Shown piece by piece: positions 23,897 to 33,900 of a stretch of 64,000 nt of DNA; the first letter of the stretch is position 1, and each line of letters opens with the position of its first letter. The DNA lies in contig NZ_MUHU01000036.1 in assembly GCF_002105195.1 (NCBI RefSeq), positions 39,649-103,648 of the forward strand. The letters are read 5' to 3'. The notes beneath the pieces were generated by a model that saw nothing but the letters and a program-made list of their open reading frames with translations, was not told the origin of the DNA and did no database searches. The translations under genes and the position numbers were made by a program. Source of the stretch: Derxia lacustris (GTDB lineage Bacteria > Pseudomonadota > Gammaproteobacteria > Burkholderiales > Burkholderiaceae_E).

Positions 23897-25231
23897 TCAC
23901 TCGCGGAACGCCCGCCGCATCGCCGCCGTCAGCGGCTCGGAGAAATAGTCGAAGGCGGTGCGCTCGCGGGTGCGGATGAACACCTCGGCGGCCATGCCGG
24001 GCCGCAGCTCGATGTCGTCGGCGGCGAGCTGGGCGCGGTCGAGCTTGATGTGGCACAGGTAGTAGGGCGCGCCGGTGCGGCGGTCTTCGAGCGCATCGGC
24101 CGACACATAGACCACCTCGCCCTCGACCGTGCGCGCGGCGCGCAGCTTGATCGCGGTCAGCCGCACGTCGGCGCTCTGGCCGGTGCGCAGATGCTGGACC
24201 GCATCGACCGGCACCCGCGTCTCCACGATCAGCGGCGCATCGTCGGGCACCAGATCGAGCACCGGCTCGCGCGGGCCGATCGAGCTGCCCGGCGTGGTCA
24301 CCTTCAGGTCGGTCACGCGGCCGGCCAGCGGCGCGACGATGAGCTTGTGGTCGGTCGCGTCGCGCGCGGCGCGCAGCCGCTCCTCGATGTCGACGATGCG
24401 GGCCTGGCTGTCGCGCAGATCGTTGCTGGCTTCCTGCACCTGACCGTCGCCGAGCGTGGCCAGCCGCAGTTGCAGATCGGACAGCGTCTGCGCCGCCTTG
24501 GCGGTCTCGGCGCGGTTGTCGTCGAGCCGCATGCGGTATTCGGCCGCGCTGCGCTGGAGCGTGAGCACGCGCACCTTGTTGACATAGTTCTGTTCCAGCA
24601 GGCGCTGGTTGGCGGCGGTTTCCTCGTCCATCAGCGCGAGCGCCTGGGTGCCGGCGGCGAATTCGCGCTCGCGCGCGGCGAGCTGCACGCGCACATCGTT
24701 CATCTGCTGGCGCGTGAGCGCGGCCTGACTGTCGAGCCGGGCGCGGCGCGCCTTGAACAGCGCCAGCTCCTGCGCCACCGCCGCCGCCATGCGCGGCTCG
24801 TGGCGGGCCCGCGCCACGAGGTCGGCCGGCGGCGCCCAGCTGGTGGCGAGCGCGCGCTCGGCCATCAGCCGCGACGCCTTGAGCTGCTCGGCCGCGAGCT
24901 GGCCGGCGAGCGCATCCTCGTTGGCATCGAGCCGCACATCCTCCAGCTCGACCAGCGGCTGGCCGGCCACCACATGCTCGCCCTCGCGCACGAGGATGGC
25001 CTTGATCGTGCCGCCGTCGCGGTGCTGCACCGTCTTGCGCTGGGTATCGACGCGCACCGTGCCCTGGCCATAGGCGGCGCCGCTCAGCGGCGCATACAAC
25101 GCCCACAGCAGCAGTCCGCCGACGATGACCAGCGTGGTCCAGCCGCCCAGCGCGATCAGTCGGCGCACCTGCCGGTCGAGCGGATCGACCTCGATGGCAT
25201 CGACGACCGCAAGCTCCTGCATCGCGCTCAT
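23897..25231 (-). CDS. Type I secretion periplasmic adaptor (HlyD family)
   Basis: A 444-residue membrane-fusion protein of type I secretion. It has a short cytoplasmic N-terminus, a membrane span near residues 27-50 (LIALGGWTTLVIVGGLLLWAL), a lipoyl half-motif (QHRDGGTIKAILVREGEHV), long alpha-helical hairpins in the middle (residues about 90-270), and the second lipoyl half and barrel (VAPLAGRVTDLKVTTPGSSIG). The end (AMRRAFRE) is typical of PrtE/HlyD. It bridges the inner-membrane ABC transporter and a TolC-type channel, not present in the window. The ATG overlaps the stop of the ATPase gene by 4 bp. Confidence 0.93.
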   Translation of the reverse strand: MSAMQELAVVDAIEVDPLDRQVRRLIALGGWTTLVIVGGLLLWALYAPLSGAAYGQGTVRVDTQRKTVQHRDGGTIKAILVREGEHVVAGQPLVELEDVRLDANEDALAGQLAAEQLKASRLMAERALATSWAPPADLVARARHEPRMAAAVAQELALFKARRARLDSQAALTRQQMNDVRVQLAAREREFAAGTQALALMDEETAANQRLLEQNYVNKVRVLTLQRSAAEYRMRLDDNRAETAKAAQTLSDLQLRLATLGDGQVQEASNDLRDSQARIVDIEERLRAARDATDHKLIVAPLAGRVTDLKVTTPGSSIGPREPVLDLVPDDAPLIVETRVPVDAVQHLRTGQSADVRLTAIKLRAARTVEGEVVYVSADALEDRRTGAPYYLCHIKLDRAQLAADDIELRPGMAAEVFIRTRERTAFDYFSEPLTAAMRRAFRE

Positions 25232-26919
25232 TGCCGGATCTCCTTCACATTGGTCGCGGCGGCCACTGCCGGGCTGGCGACCTGATTGGCGGCCTGATTG
25301 GCCGCCGCCTTCACGCCAATGCGCTCGATGGCGCCGTCGCGCATCACCACCACGCGGTCGGCCACCGCCAGCAGCTTGCTGCGCTGGGTAATCACCACCA
25401 CGGTCGTGCCCTCGGCCTTGAGGCCGGCGATGGCATCCATCAGCGCCTGCTCGCCAGCCTCGTCGAGGAAGGCGTTGGGCTCGTCGAGCACCAGGAAGCG
25501 CGGCCGGCCGTAGCAGGCGCGCGCAAAACCCACGCGCTGGCGCTGGCCGCCCGACAGCGGCGCGCCGCCCTCGCCGAGCGGCGTGTCGTAGCCGCCGGGC
25601 AGCGCCACGATCAGCTCATGCACGCGCGCGCGTTTGGCCGCCTCCACGACCGCGTCGGCGCGGCCGCCCTCCAGCCGCGCGATGTTGTCGGCCAGGCTGC
25701 CCGGAAACAGCGAAATGTCCTGCGGCAGATAGCCGAGATGGCGCCCGAGCTGCTCGGGCGGCCACTGGCTCAGCTCGGCGCCGTCGAAGCGCACCCGGCC
25801 CGCCGTGGGCGCGAGCGCGCCGACCAGCAGCCGCCCGAGCGTGGACTTGCCCGAGCCGCTCGGGCCCACCACCGCCAGCACCTCGGCCGGCGCGATGTCG
25901 AGATTGAGGTCGCGCACGATGGCGCGGTCGCTGCCCGGCGCGCGCCAGCTCACACCCTCGACCGTGACCCGGCCGGTCGGCTCGGGCAGGCCGGCAAAGC
26001 GGCTGGGCAGCGGCGCCGCCAGCAGCGGCGTCAGCCGGCCCCAGGCGGCGCGCGCCTCGACCAGCAGCTTCCATTGCGCGACCAGCGATTCGACCGGCGC
26101 CAGCGCCCGGCCCAGGATGATGGTCACGGCAATCATCACGCCCGGCGACGCCTCCTGCTTGACCACCAGATACGCGCCGGTGGACAGCATCGCCACCTGC
26201 ACGCCCTGGCGGAAGAAGCGCGTGAGGCTGCCGATGCCGCCCGCGACCGATTGGGTGCCGAGCTGCTCGGCATGCAGCCGCGCCTGGGCCGCGCGATTGC
26301 GCTCGATGACCGCGCCGGCCATGCCCATCGCGCGCACCACATCGCCGCCGCGCGCCACCGCGTCGAGCAGCCGGCTGGCGTCGCGACCGTCCTGTTGCAG
26401 CTTTTCGAGCCGGCGCCGGGTGAAGCGCTCGTTGGCGACCGCCAGCAGCACCAGGATCGCGGCGCTCGCCAGCGCCAGCACGCCGAGCAGGTTGTCGAAC
26501 AGGAAGATGACGCCCATGTAGATCGGCATCCAGACCACGTCGAACAGCGCGATCACGCCCGCGCCGCCAAGAAAGGTGCGCAGCGAGGCCAGATCGCGCA
26601 GCGCATAGCCGGCCGGCGCGGCGCCGGCGGGGCGGTAGAACATCTCGCGCAGCAGATCGGCGCCAAGGCGCCGCTCCAGCTTGACGCCGGCCAGCGCCAG
26701 CAGCCGCGCGCGGACCATGTCGAGCACCAGCATCAGCAGCAGCGCCATCAGCGTGACGAGGCCGAGCATCACCAGGGTTTCGAGGCTGCGGCTGGCCATC
26801 ACGCGGTCGGTCACTTGCAGCATGAACAGCGACGGCGCCAGCAGCGACAGATTGATGAGCAGGCTGAATGCCGCCGCCGCGCCGAACAGCCGGGCATGGT
26901 CGTGAATGAAGGTCTTCAT
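25228..26919 (-). CDS. Type I secretion ABC transporter, fused permease and ATPase (PrtD-like)
   Basis: A 563-residue half-transporter. An N-terminal membrane domain (about six spans, residues 10-300) begins directly, without the C39 peptidase or C39-like domain of bacteriocin and HlyB transporters, so it is of the PrtD/AprD type that exports RTX proteins carrying C-terminal signals. The ATPase domain has Walker A GPSGSGKSTLGRL, signature LSGGQRQRVGFARA and Walker B FLVLDEPNAFLDE; the EPNAFLD form is characteristic of this subgroup. It is translationally coupled to the HlyD gene. The two RTX genes upstream in the same direction are the likely substrates. Confidence 0.93.
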   Translation of the reverse strand: MKTFIHDHARLFGAAAAFSLLINLSLLAPSLFMLQVTDRVMASRSLETLVMLGLVTLMALLLMLVLDMVRARLLALAGVKLERRLGADLLREMFYRPAGAAPAGYALRDLASLRTFLGGAGVIALFDVVWMPIYMGVIFLFDNLLGVLALASAAILVLLAVANERFTRRRLEKLQQDGRDASRLLDAVARGGDVVRAMGMAGAVIERNRAAQARLHAEQLGTQSVAGGIGSLTRFFRQGVQVAMLSTGAYLVVKQEASPGVMIAVTIILGRALAPVESLVAQWKLLVEARAAWGRLTPLLAAPLPSRFAGLPEPTGRVTVEGVSWRAPGSDRAIVRDLNLDIAPAEVLAVVGPSGSGKSTLGRLLVGALAPTAGRVRFDGAELSQWPPEQLGRHLGYLPQDISLFPGSLADNIARLEGGRADAVVEAAKRARVHELIVALPGGYDTPLGEGGAPLSGGQRQRVGFARACYGRPRFLVLDEPNAFLDEAGEQALMDAIAGLKAEGTTVVVITQRSKLLAVADRVVVMRDGAIERIGVKAAANQAANQVASPAVAAATNVKEIRQ

Positions 26920-26956
26920 GCCGAGGCTCCGGGACGGGCGGGGTGGCGCGCGGCGC

Positions 26957-28201
26957 TCATGCGGCGCGCCCGGCCGCGAGATTGCGCACCAGTTGCAGCA
27001 GCTGCGGCAGGCAGGCGCCGCGCAGGTCGTACTGGGCGATGGCGTCGGCGCGGGCGCGCGCGCGGCGTGCCCGGTCGTCGTCGCTGCCGTCGAGGATGGC
27101 GACCAGCGCCGCCGCGATGCCGGCCGGATCGAAGAAGTCGACCAGCCGCGCGTTGACGCCGTCGGTCATGGCTTCTTCCACCGGCGCGGTGCGCGAGGCG
27201 ACCAGCGAGCAGCCGCAGGCCATGGCTTCCATCGCCGACCAGGACAGCACGAAGGGATAGGTGAGATAGACATGAGCGCGCGACACCCGCAGCAGATCGA
27301 GGTAGCGCGCGTAAGGCAGCTTGCCGAGGAAATGCACGCGCGCACGGCCCGGATGATCGGCGATCGCGGCTTCGTGGATCGCCCGATAAGTCTTGCCCTC
27401 GGGCGGCTGACGGCCATAGCTGACCTCGTCGCCGCCGACGATCACCACGCGCGCATTCGGCCGCGCATCGAGCAGCGCCGGCAGCGCGCGCATGAAGCTG
27501 TGGAAGCCGCGATAGGGCTCCAGGTTGCGCGCCACGTAGGTCACCACCTCGTCGCCGGGCGCCAGCTCGCTGCCGTCGGGCAGGGCAAAGCGCGCCTCGG
27601 CCGACGGCGCCACCACGGCGGTATCGATGCCGTCATGGACCACGCGGATGCGGTCGCGGAAGAAGGCCGGGTATTGCGCGCGCTGCCAGTGGGTCGGGCT
27701 CAGGCCGGCATCGGCCTGCTCCATCGCAATGAGCTGCACCGTGTTGCGGATGCGCAGCTTGAACAGGTCGTCGGGCGAGGCCGGGAATTCGGGATCGAAG
27801 CCGACATCCGAGCCCTCGGCGCGGTAGAAGAATTCGAGATAGACCAGCAGCCGCGTGGCCGGGAACACATCCTTGACGAACAGCGCCTCGCCCCAGCCCG
27901 GATGCGCCACCACCACGTCGGGCACGAAGCCCTCGGCCTTCAGCTCCAGCAGCCGGCGCACCACCGCCTGGCCGCGCCGCACGCCGGCCTCGGTGCTGCG
28001 CAGATAGTGATGCGTGCCTTCGCCGGCGCCGCGCGGCGCGGCATAGCCCACGAAGCGCAGCCGCGCCGGCGGCGGCCCGAGCCGGGCGATGGCGCCGTCC
28101 TCGCCGATGCAGACCACTTCATTGGCCGGCTCGGCGGCGATGGCGGGCGCCAGATGCTTGAACTGGCCGGGGAAGTTCTGGTGGATGAACAGGACGCGCA
28201 T
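26957..28201 (-). CDS. Glycosyltransferase family 4 protein within the type I secretion cluster
   Basis: A 414-residue GT-B enzyme. The N-terminus MRVLFIHQNFPGQFKHLAP is the typical opening of a GT4 subgroup. It continues with VVVAHPGWGEALFVKDVFP, VTYVARNLEPYRGFHSFMRAL and a C-terminal site (SWSAMEAMACGCSLVASRTAPVEE shortened to EAMACGCSLVAS). The in-frame ORF extends about 33 codons upstream with low-complexity sequence; ATG 28201 starts the fold. It lies between the RTX genes and the secretion ATPase (37 bp gap), so it may act on the exported proteins or contribute to the capsule. Which of these is not shown by the sequence. Confidence 0.85.
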   Translation of the reverse strand: MRVLFIHQNFPGQFKHLAPAIAAEPANEVVCIGEDGAIARLGPPPARLRFVGYAAPRGAGEGTHHYLRSTEAGVRRGQAVVRRLLELKAEGFVPDVVVAHPGWGEALFVKDVFPATRLLVYLEFFYRAEGSDVGFDPEFPASPDDLFKLRIRNTVQLIAMEQADAGLSPTHWQRAQYPAFFRDRIRVVHDGIDTAVVAPSAEARFALPDGSELAPGDEVVTYVARNLEPYRGFHSFMRALPALLDARPNARVVIVGGDEVSYGRQPPEGKTYRAIHEAAIADHPGRARVHFLGKLPYARYLDLLRVSRAHVYLTYPFVLSWSAMEAMACGCSLVASRTAPVEEAMTDGVNARLVDFFDPAGIAAALVAILDGSDDDRARRARARADAIAQYDLRGACLPQLLQLVRNLAAGRAA

Positions 28202-28360
28202 GGGCTCGGCTGGCTCGCCCGGAGCGGGCGGATTCGTTGAACTTGACGGGCGGCGCGGCGGCAACCCGCCGCCCCCCGAACGCGGCCGCGAGCGTCGCAC
28301 ATCGTGCTGACGGCAGGCACGCGGCAGGCCAATGCTGTCGTGGCGCGAACGCGTCGAAAT

Positions 28361-30892
28361 TCAGGCGAACAGGCCGAAATCCGTCACGGCGAGACTGGCG
28401 CTGCCGGTCACCACGCCGAGCAGCGTCAGCTCGTCGGCCTCGACCGCCGCATCGGCGTCGGTGCTGACAAAGCGGAACAGCGCCGAGCTGCGGCCGTCGT
28501 CGACCACGAACAGACGCGCATCGCCCACCGCAAATGCGCTGTCGGCGCTGCCGATGACCGCGCCCACCTCGGCCGCCGAGATGGCGCTGTGCCAGTCGCC
28601 GGCGCTGGCGAAGTCGCTGGCCAGATCGGCGCGCAGCACGACCAGCTCGGCGGCTTGCGCAAAGCTGCCGCCGGCCTCGGTCTTGACCGTGGCGCCTTCG
28701 AGCAGGCTGTCGCCGTCGCCGACCAGCGCGCCCTTCACCTCGATGCGGTCGATGCCGCCGACGAAGTCGCGGATCTCGGCGCCGGCGGCAAAGAAGAAGC
28801 CGGCATCGGCACCGACCGCGCCGGCACCGCTGCCGCTGTCGAAGCGAAAGCGGTCGAGCGTGCTGTCGTCGGCCGACTCGTCGGCGGATGCGCCGTAGAC
28901 CAGCTCGCTGGCCACGGTCAGGCTCGCGGGCGCATCGACCACGCCGATGAAGAGCGTGTCGCTGCCGGCGCCGCCCTCGATGCTGTCGTTGCCGGCACCG
29001 CCGGCGATGCTGTCGTTGCCGTCCAGGCCCAGCAGCCGGTTGGCGGCGGCATTGCCGGTCATCGTGTTGGCCAGCTCGTTGCCGGTCAGGTCGCGCGCCA
29101 GACCGGCGGGCACGAACTCGGCGGCCACCTCGGCCGGGCTGCCGGCCAGCGCATGGACCCGGGCCCAGGCTGCCAGCGCCGTCGCCTCGGCCGCCAGCCC
29201 CGAGCCGAGCAGCGCCAGATTCTCGACGCCGCCGAGCGCCTCGGCCGAGCCCGAGATGGCGAAGATCGCCGTGTCGCTGCCGGACGAATCGTCGCCGCCC
29301 GCCAGCAGCTCGCCCGCTGCCGCCTCGGCCGCGCCGCCGATCAGATAGATGTCGTTGCCGCTGCCGCCCAGCAGCACCGAGGTCTCGCGCGCGATCAGCA
29401 CATCGCTGCCGTTGCCGCCTTCGAGCACATCGGCATGGCCGTCGGACGCGATGGCGCCGAGCGCCAGTCCGCCGGCCAGCGTGTCGTTGCCGCCGCCGCC
29501 GGTCAGATGGTTCTCGCCGGCATTGCCCACCAGCACATTGGCGCCGGCATCGCCGCCGCCGAGCTGGGCCGTGCCTTCGAGGATCAGGTTCTCCACATTG
29601 GCAAAGCCCGCCAGCCCCAGGTCGATGCGCGCATGCACGGTGTCGTCGCCGGCGCCGACCGCCTCGACGATCACGTCGTCGGTGTTGTCCAGGTAGTAGT
29701 GATCGTCGCCGGCGCCGCCGGCCAGCGTGTCGATGGCCTTGTCGTCGCGCGTGAAATCGTTGAACTGGCCCGCGCCCACGCCGGGCACGGCGAGCGGCGT
29801 GGCCAGCCCGCTCAGGCCGCCGTAGAGCGTGTCGTTGCCGTCGCCGCCGGCGAGCGAATCGGCGCCCAGCCCGCCCACGACGATGTCGTTGCCGCCCAGG
29901 CCCGAGACGACATTGGCGCCGCTGCCGCCGACGATGAAGTTGTCGAGCCGGTTGCCGGTCAGCGCGGCGCCATCGGTGCCGATGTAGAGCAGGTTCTCGA
30001 TGGTCGAGGCGAGGCTGCCGACATTGATCGTGGTCTTGCTGCCGTAGAAGCTGTCGTTGCCCTGGCCGAGCAGCTCGATCACCGAATCGGCGGCGTTGAT
30101 GTAGTACAGGTCGTCGCCGGCGCCGCCCACCAGGGCGTTGCTGCCGCCCTCGCCGATCAGCAGATCGTTGCCGTCGCCGCCGATGAGCGTGTCGTTGCCG
30201 CCGCCGCCCAGCAGGGTGTCGTCGCCGCCCAGGCCGTTGAGCCGGTCGATGCCGGCGCCGAGCGATTGCAGCTGGTTGGCGGCGCTGTCGCCCACCAGCG
30301 AGACGGCAGCGCTGCCGTTGTAGAGCAGCCCTTCCACGCCGGCCCAGCGGCCGAGCCGCAAATCGAGCACCGCGCCCGCGCTCTGCACCGTGTCGAAGCC
30401 GCCGCCGGCCAGTTCCACCACGCGGTCGAGCGGATCGTCGATCACGTAGAAGTCGTTGCCGCTGCCGCCCACCAGCGTGTCGATGCCGCTGCCGCCGTCG
30501 AGCATGTCGTTGCCGGCGCCGCCTTCGAGCAGATCGTTGCCGCCAAAGCCGAACAGCGAATCCGCACCCGCGCCGCCGCTCAGCGTGTCGGTGCTGGCGC
30601 GCGCATCGTTGGCGCGGATGAGGTTGTTGAGCGAATTGCCGACCAGCCAGCTGGCGAGCGTGCCGGTGTAGCTCAGGTTCTCCACCTCGGCGAAGGGCAG
30701 CAGGCTGTAGCGGCCAAACACGTCGAGCACCGAGCTGCGGATCGTGTCGCGGCCGCCGTCGGCCGCTTCCACCACCTGGTCGCGCAGGTGGTTGACGACA
30801 TACACATCGTTGCCGAGCCCGCCGGTCATGAAATCGACGCCGCTGCTGCCGTTGAGGGTGTCGTTGCCGCTGGTGCCGTTGAAGGTGCTCAC
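28361..30892 (-). CDS. RTX calcium-binding repeat protein (type I secretion substrate)
   Basis: An 843-residue acidic, glycine-rich protein made of hemolysin-type nonapeptide repeats (GGxGxDxUx), for example GGAGNDMLDGGSGIDTLVGG and GGGGNDTLIGGDGNDLLIG, in several blocks between residues 1 and about 640. The blocks alternate with segments of the form ENLxYxGTxxxxLxGN. The C-terminal 200 residues are repeat-poor and match the end of the neighbouring RTX protein (ADSAFAVGDARLFVVDDGR), a probable uncleaved type I secretion signal. Ca2+ binding in the extracellular space would fold the beta-rolls. The start is GTG at 30892 with GGAG six bases upstream. No enzymatic domain is evident. Confidence 0.88.
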   Translation of the reverse strand: MSTFNGTSGNDTLNGSSGVDFMTGGLGNDVYVVNHLRDQVVEAADGGRDTIRSSVLDVFGRYSLLPFAEVENLSYTGTLASWLVGNSLNNLIRANDARASTDTLSGGAGADSLFGFGGNDLLEGGAGNDMLDGGSGIDTLVGGSGNDFYVIDDPLDRVVELAGGGFDTVQSAGAVLDLRLGRWAGVEGLLYNGSAAVSLVGDSAANQLQSLGAGIDRLNGLGGDDTLLGGGGNDTLIGGDGNDLLIGEGGSNALVGGAGDDLYYINAADSVIELLGQGNDSFYGSKTTINVGSLASTIENLLYIGTDGAALTGNRLDNFIVGGSGANVVSGLGGNDIVVGGLGADSLAGGDGNDTLYGGLSGLATPLAVPGVGAGQFNDFTRDDKAIDTLAGGAGDDHYYLDNTDDVIVEAVGAGDDTVHARIDLGLAGFANVENLILEGTAQLGGGDAGANVLVGNAGENHLTGGGGNDTLAGGLALGAIASDGHADVLEGGNGSDVLIARETSVLLGGSGNDIYLIGGAAEAAAGELLAGGDDSSGSDTAIFAISGSAEALGGVENLALLGSGLAAEATALAAWARVHALAGSPAEVAAEFVPAGLARDLTGNELANTMTGNAAANRLLGLDGNDSIAGGAGNDSIEGGAGSDTLFIGVVDAPASLTVASELVYGASADESADDSTLDRFRFDSGSGAGAVGADAGFFFAAGAEIRDFVGGIDRIEVKGALVGDGDSLLEGATVKTEAGGSFAQAAELVVLRADLASDFASAGDWHSAISAAEVGAVIGSADSAFAVGDARLFVVDDGRSSALFRFVSTDADAAVEADELTLLGVVTGSASLAVTDFGLFA

Positions 30893-30925
30893 TGCTGTCT
30901 CCGGTGGATGTCTTGGATGCGCGCG

Positions 30926-33900
30926 TCAGGCAAACAGCTGGAAGTCTGCCGCCGTCAGCGCGCTGTCGTTGTTCACCACCGCCAGCAGGCTCAGTTCGCT
31001 GGCGCTCACCACGGCATCGGCATTGGCGCTGACAAAGCCGAACACCGCCGAGCCGCGGCCGTCGTCGACCACGAACAGCCGCGCATCGCCGACCGCGAAG
31101 GCGCTGTCGGCCGTGCCGATGGCGGCCGTCACGCCGGCGGCGGCGATGCTGCCGCTCCAGCCCCAGTTGTAGGAAAAGCTGTCCACATCGGCCCGCACGA
31201 ACACGATCTCGGCCGACCTGGCGAAGTTGCCGCCGGCAAAGTCCTTCTCCTGGGTAAAGCCGAGCGTGGCGTCGCCGTTGCCGACCAGCGCGCCGTCGAT
31301 CCACAGATAGTCGGCGTCGTTCTCGAAATCGCCGATCTCGATGCCGCCCCTGAAGCTCGCCGTGCCGGCCGAGTAGCCGGTGGCGCTCAGTGCGTCGAAG
31401 CGGAACAGGTCGAGCGCGTTGTCGCCGCCGCCATAGCTTTCGCCGCCCCACAGCTGGGCCGTGCTGCCGCCGCCCGGCGCCAGCGCATAGAGCACGTCGG
31501 CATCGGCGCCGCCGGCCAGCGTGTCCACACCGCCGCCGCCAAAGATCAGGTCGCTGCCGGCGCCGCCGCTCAGGCTGTCGTCGCCGGCATCGCCGTAGAG
31601 GACGTCGTCGCCGGCCTCGCCATAGAGGTAGTCGCCGTCGTCGCCGCCGTGGAGCGTGTCGTTGCCGGCGCTGCCGTGCAACTGGTCGTAGCCGCCGCCG
31701 CCGTCGAGCGAATCGGCGCCGTCCGAGCCTTGCAGCCTGTCGCTGCCGGCGCCGCCGAGCAGGGTGTCGTTGCCGCCGTCGCCGTTGGCGGCGAAGGCGG
31801 TGGCGTAGATCTCGTCATTGCCGTCGCCGCCCAGGATCAAATCGCTGCCGGCATTGCCGCTCAGCGAATCGTCGCCGCTGCCGCCGTCGATGCTGTCGCC
31901 ACCGGCGCCGCCGGCCAGGGTGTCGGCGCCGGCATAGCCGCGCAGCGTGTCGTCGCCGCTGCCGCCGGAGAACCAGTCGTTGCTGGTGTTGGCCGCGCCC
32001 AGCGTGAACAGGCGCGCCGTGCTGCCGGTGTAGCTCAGGCCCTCGATGCCGGCATAGCCGGCGTAGCTGGTGACGCTGTCGCTCTCGACGATGTCGAGTC
32101 CGCCGCTGCCGGTCTCGATCACGCTGTCGGCGGCGTCGATGCGGTACAGGTCGCCGCCGTCGCCGCCTTCGAGCGTGTCGACGCCCAGGCCGCCGTCGAG
32201 CGTGTCGTTGCCGGCAAAGCCGTAGATGTGGTCGTTGCCGCCCAGGCCGCGCAGCAGATTGGCGCTGTCGTTGCCGCCGATGGCATTGGCCTCGTCGTTG
32301 CCAGTGAGGTCGGCGAACGCGGTGTACAGCGCCGCCGAGCCGCTGCCGGCCACGCCGATGGCCACCGCCAGCGCCGCCTGCGCCTGCGCTTCCACGTCCA
32401 GGCCCGAGCCGTAGAGCAGCAGCGTCTCGACGCCGTCCATCGCCTCGGCCGAGCCGGTGTTGGTGAAGATCAGCGTGTCGTTGCCGCCGTCGTCGCTGCC
32501 GCTGATGACCGCGCCATAGCCGGCATCGACCAGATACAGGTCGTCGCCGGTGCCGCCGAACAGCACCGACGACTGGCGCGCGATCAGCACATCGGCGCCG
32601 CTGCCGCCGTCGAGCACATCGGTCGGCGCGCCGCCCATGCCGAACCAGCCGCCGCTGACCGCGCCGAGCAGGGTGTCGTTGCCGGCGCCGCCGTCGAGAT
32701 AGTTCTCGCCCGAGCTGCCGACCAGGATGTTGGCCGCCGCCGTGCCGGCGCCGAACCAGGCCGTGCCGTCGAGCACCAGGTTCTCCACATTGGGCGCGTC
32801 GGTGAGGTCGTAATCGACCAGCGCCACGACGGTGTCGCTGCCGCCGCCGGCCGCCTCGACCACCCGGTCGTCGAGGTTGTCGAGCACATAGCGGTCGTCG
32901 CCCAGGCCGCCGACCAGCGTGTCGGCCACGCCGTCGTCGAGCAGCTGGGTGAAGAACAGCGCGTTGTCGCCGTAGACGCCGTCGAGCTTGTGGCCGGTGT
33001 CGCCGCCGTAGAGCGTGTCCTTGCCGTTGCCGCCCAGGATCGAGTCGGTGCCGGCGCCGCCGAACACCACGTCGTCGCCCACGCCGGCCGAGATGATGTT
33101 GGCGCCGGCGCCACCGACGATGAGGTTGTCGAGCCCGTTGCCGGTGAGCGCGATGCGGGTCGCGCCGGTGTAGATCAGGTTCTCGACGCTGCCCGACCAG
33201 CCGGCGCGGTTGATCGATGCAATCAGGCCGACAAAGCTGTCCTCGCCCTCGCCCGCCGCCTCGGTCACCGCGTCGCCGGCGGTCACCTGATACACGTCGT
33301 CGCCAATGCCGCCGATGAGCGTGTCGTTGCCCGCGCCGCCGTCGAGCGTGTCGTTGCCGGCACCGCCCAACAGCCGGTCGGCGCCGGCCGACAGCGATTG
33401 CACGAGGTTGCCGGCGGCATTGCCGACCATGGTCACGGCGGCGCTGCCGGTGTGGACGATGCCCTCCACATTCACCCAGCGGCTGGCGCTGATGTCGAGC
33501 ACGATGCCGTCCGACTCGACGATGTCGAAGCCGGCATTGGCGGTCTCGAACACGCGGTCGCCGAGGTTGTCGACGAAGTAGCGGTCGTCGCCGCTGCCGC
33601 CGATCAGGCTGTCGGCGCCGGTGCCACCGTCGAGCCAGTCGGCGCCGCTGCCGCCTTCGAGCCGGTCCTTGCCGCCGCCGCCGAGCAGCGTGTCGTCGCC
33701 GGCACCGCCGTAGAGCGTGTCGGCCGTGCTGCCGCTGCCGGCCTGGATCAGATTGTCGAGATCGTTGCCGCGCAGCCGCGCCGCGCCGGCACCGGTGAAC
33801 ACCAGCGCCTCGACATTGGCGTAGCGCAGCAGGCTGAAGCCGCCGCTGCTGTCGAGCAGCGCGGTGCGCACGCTGTCGAAGCCGGCGCCCGCCGCCTCGA

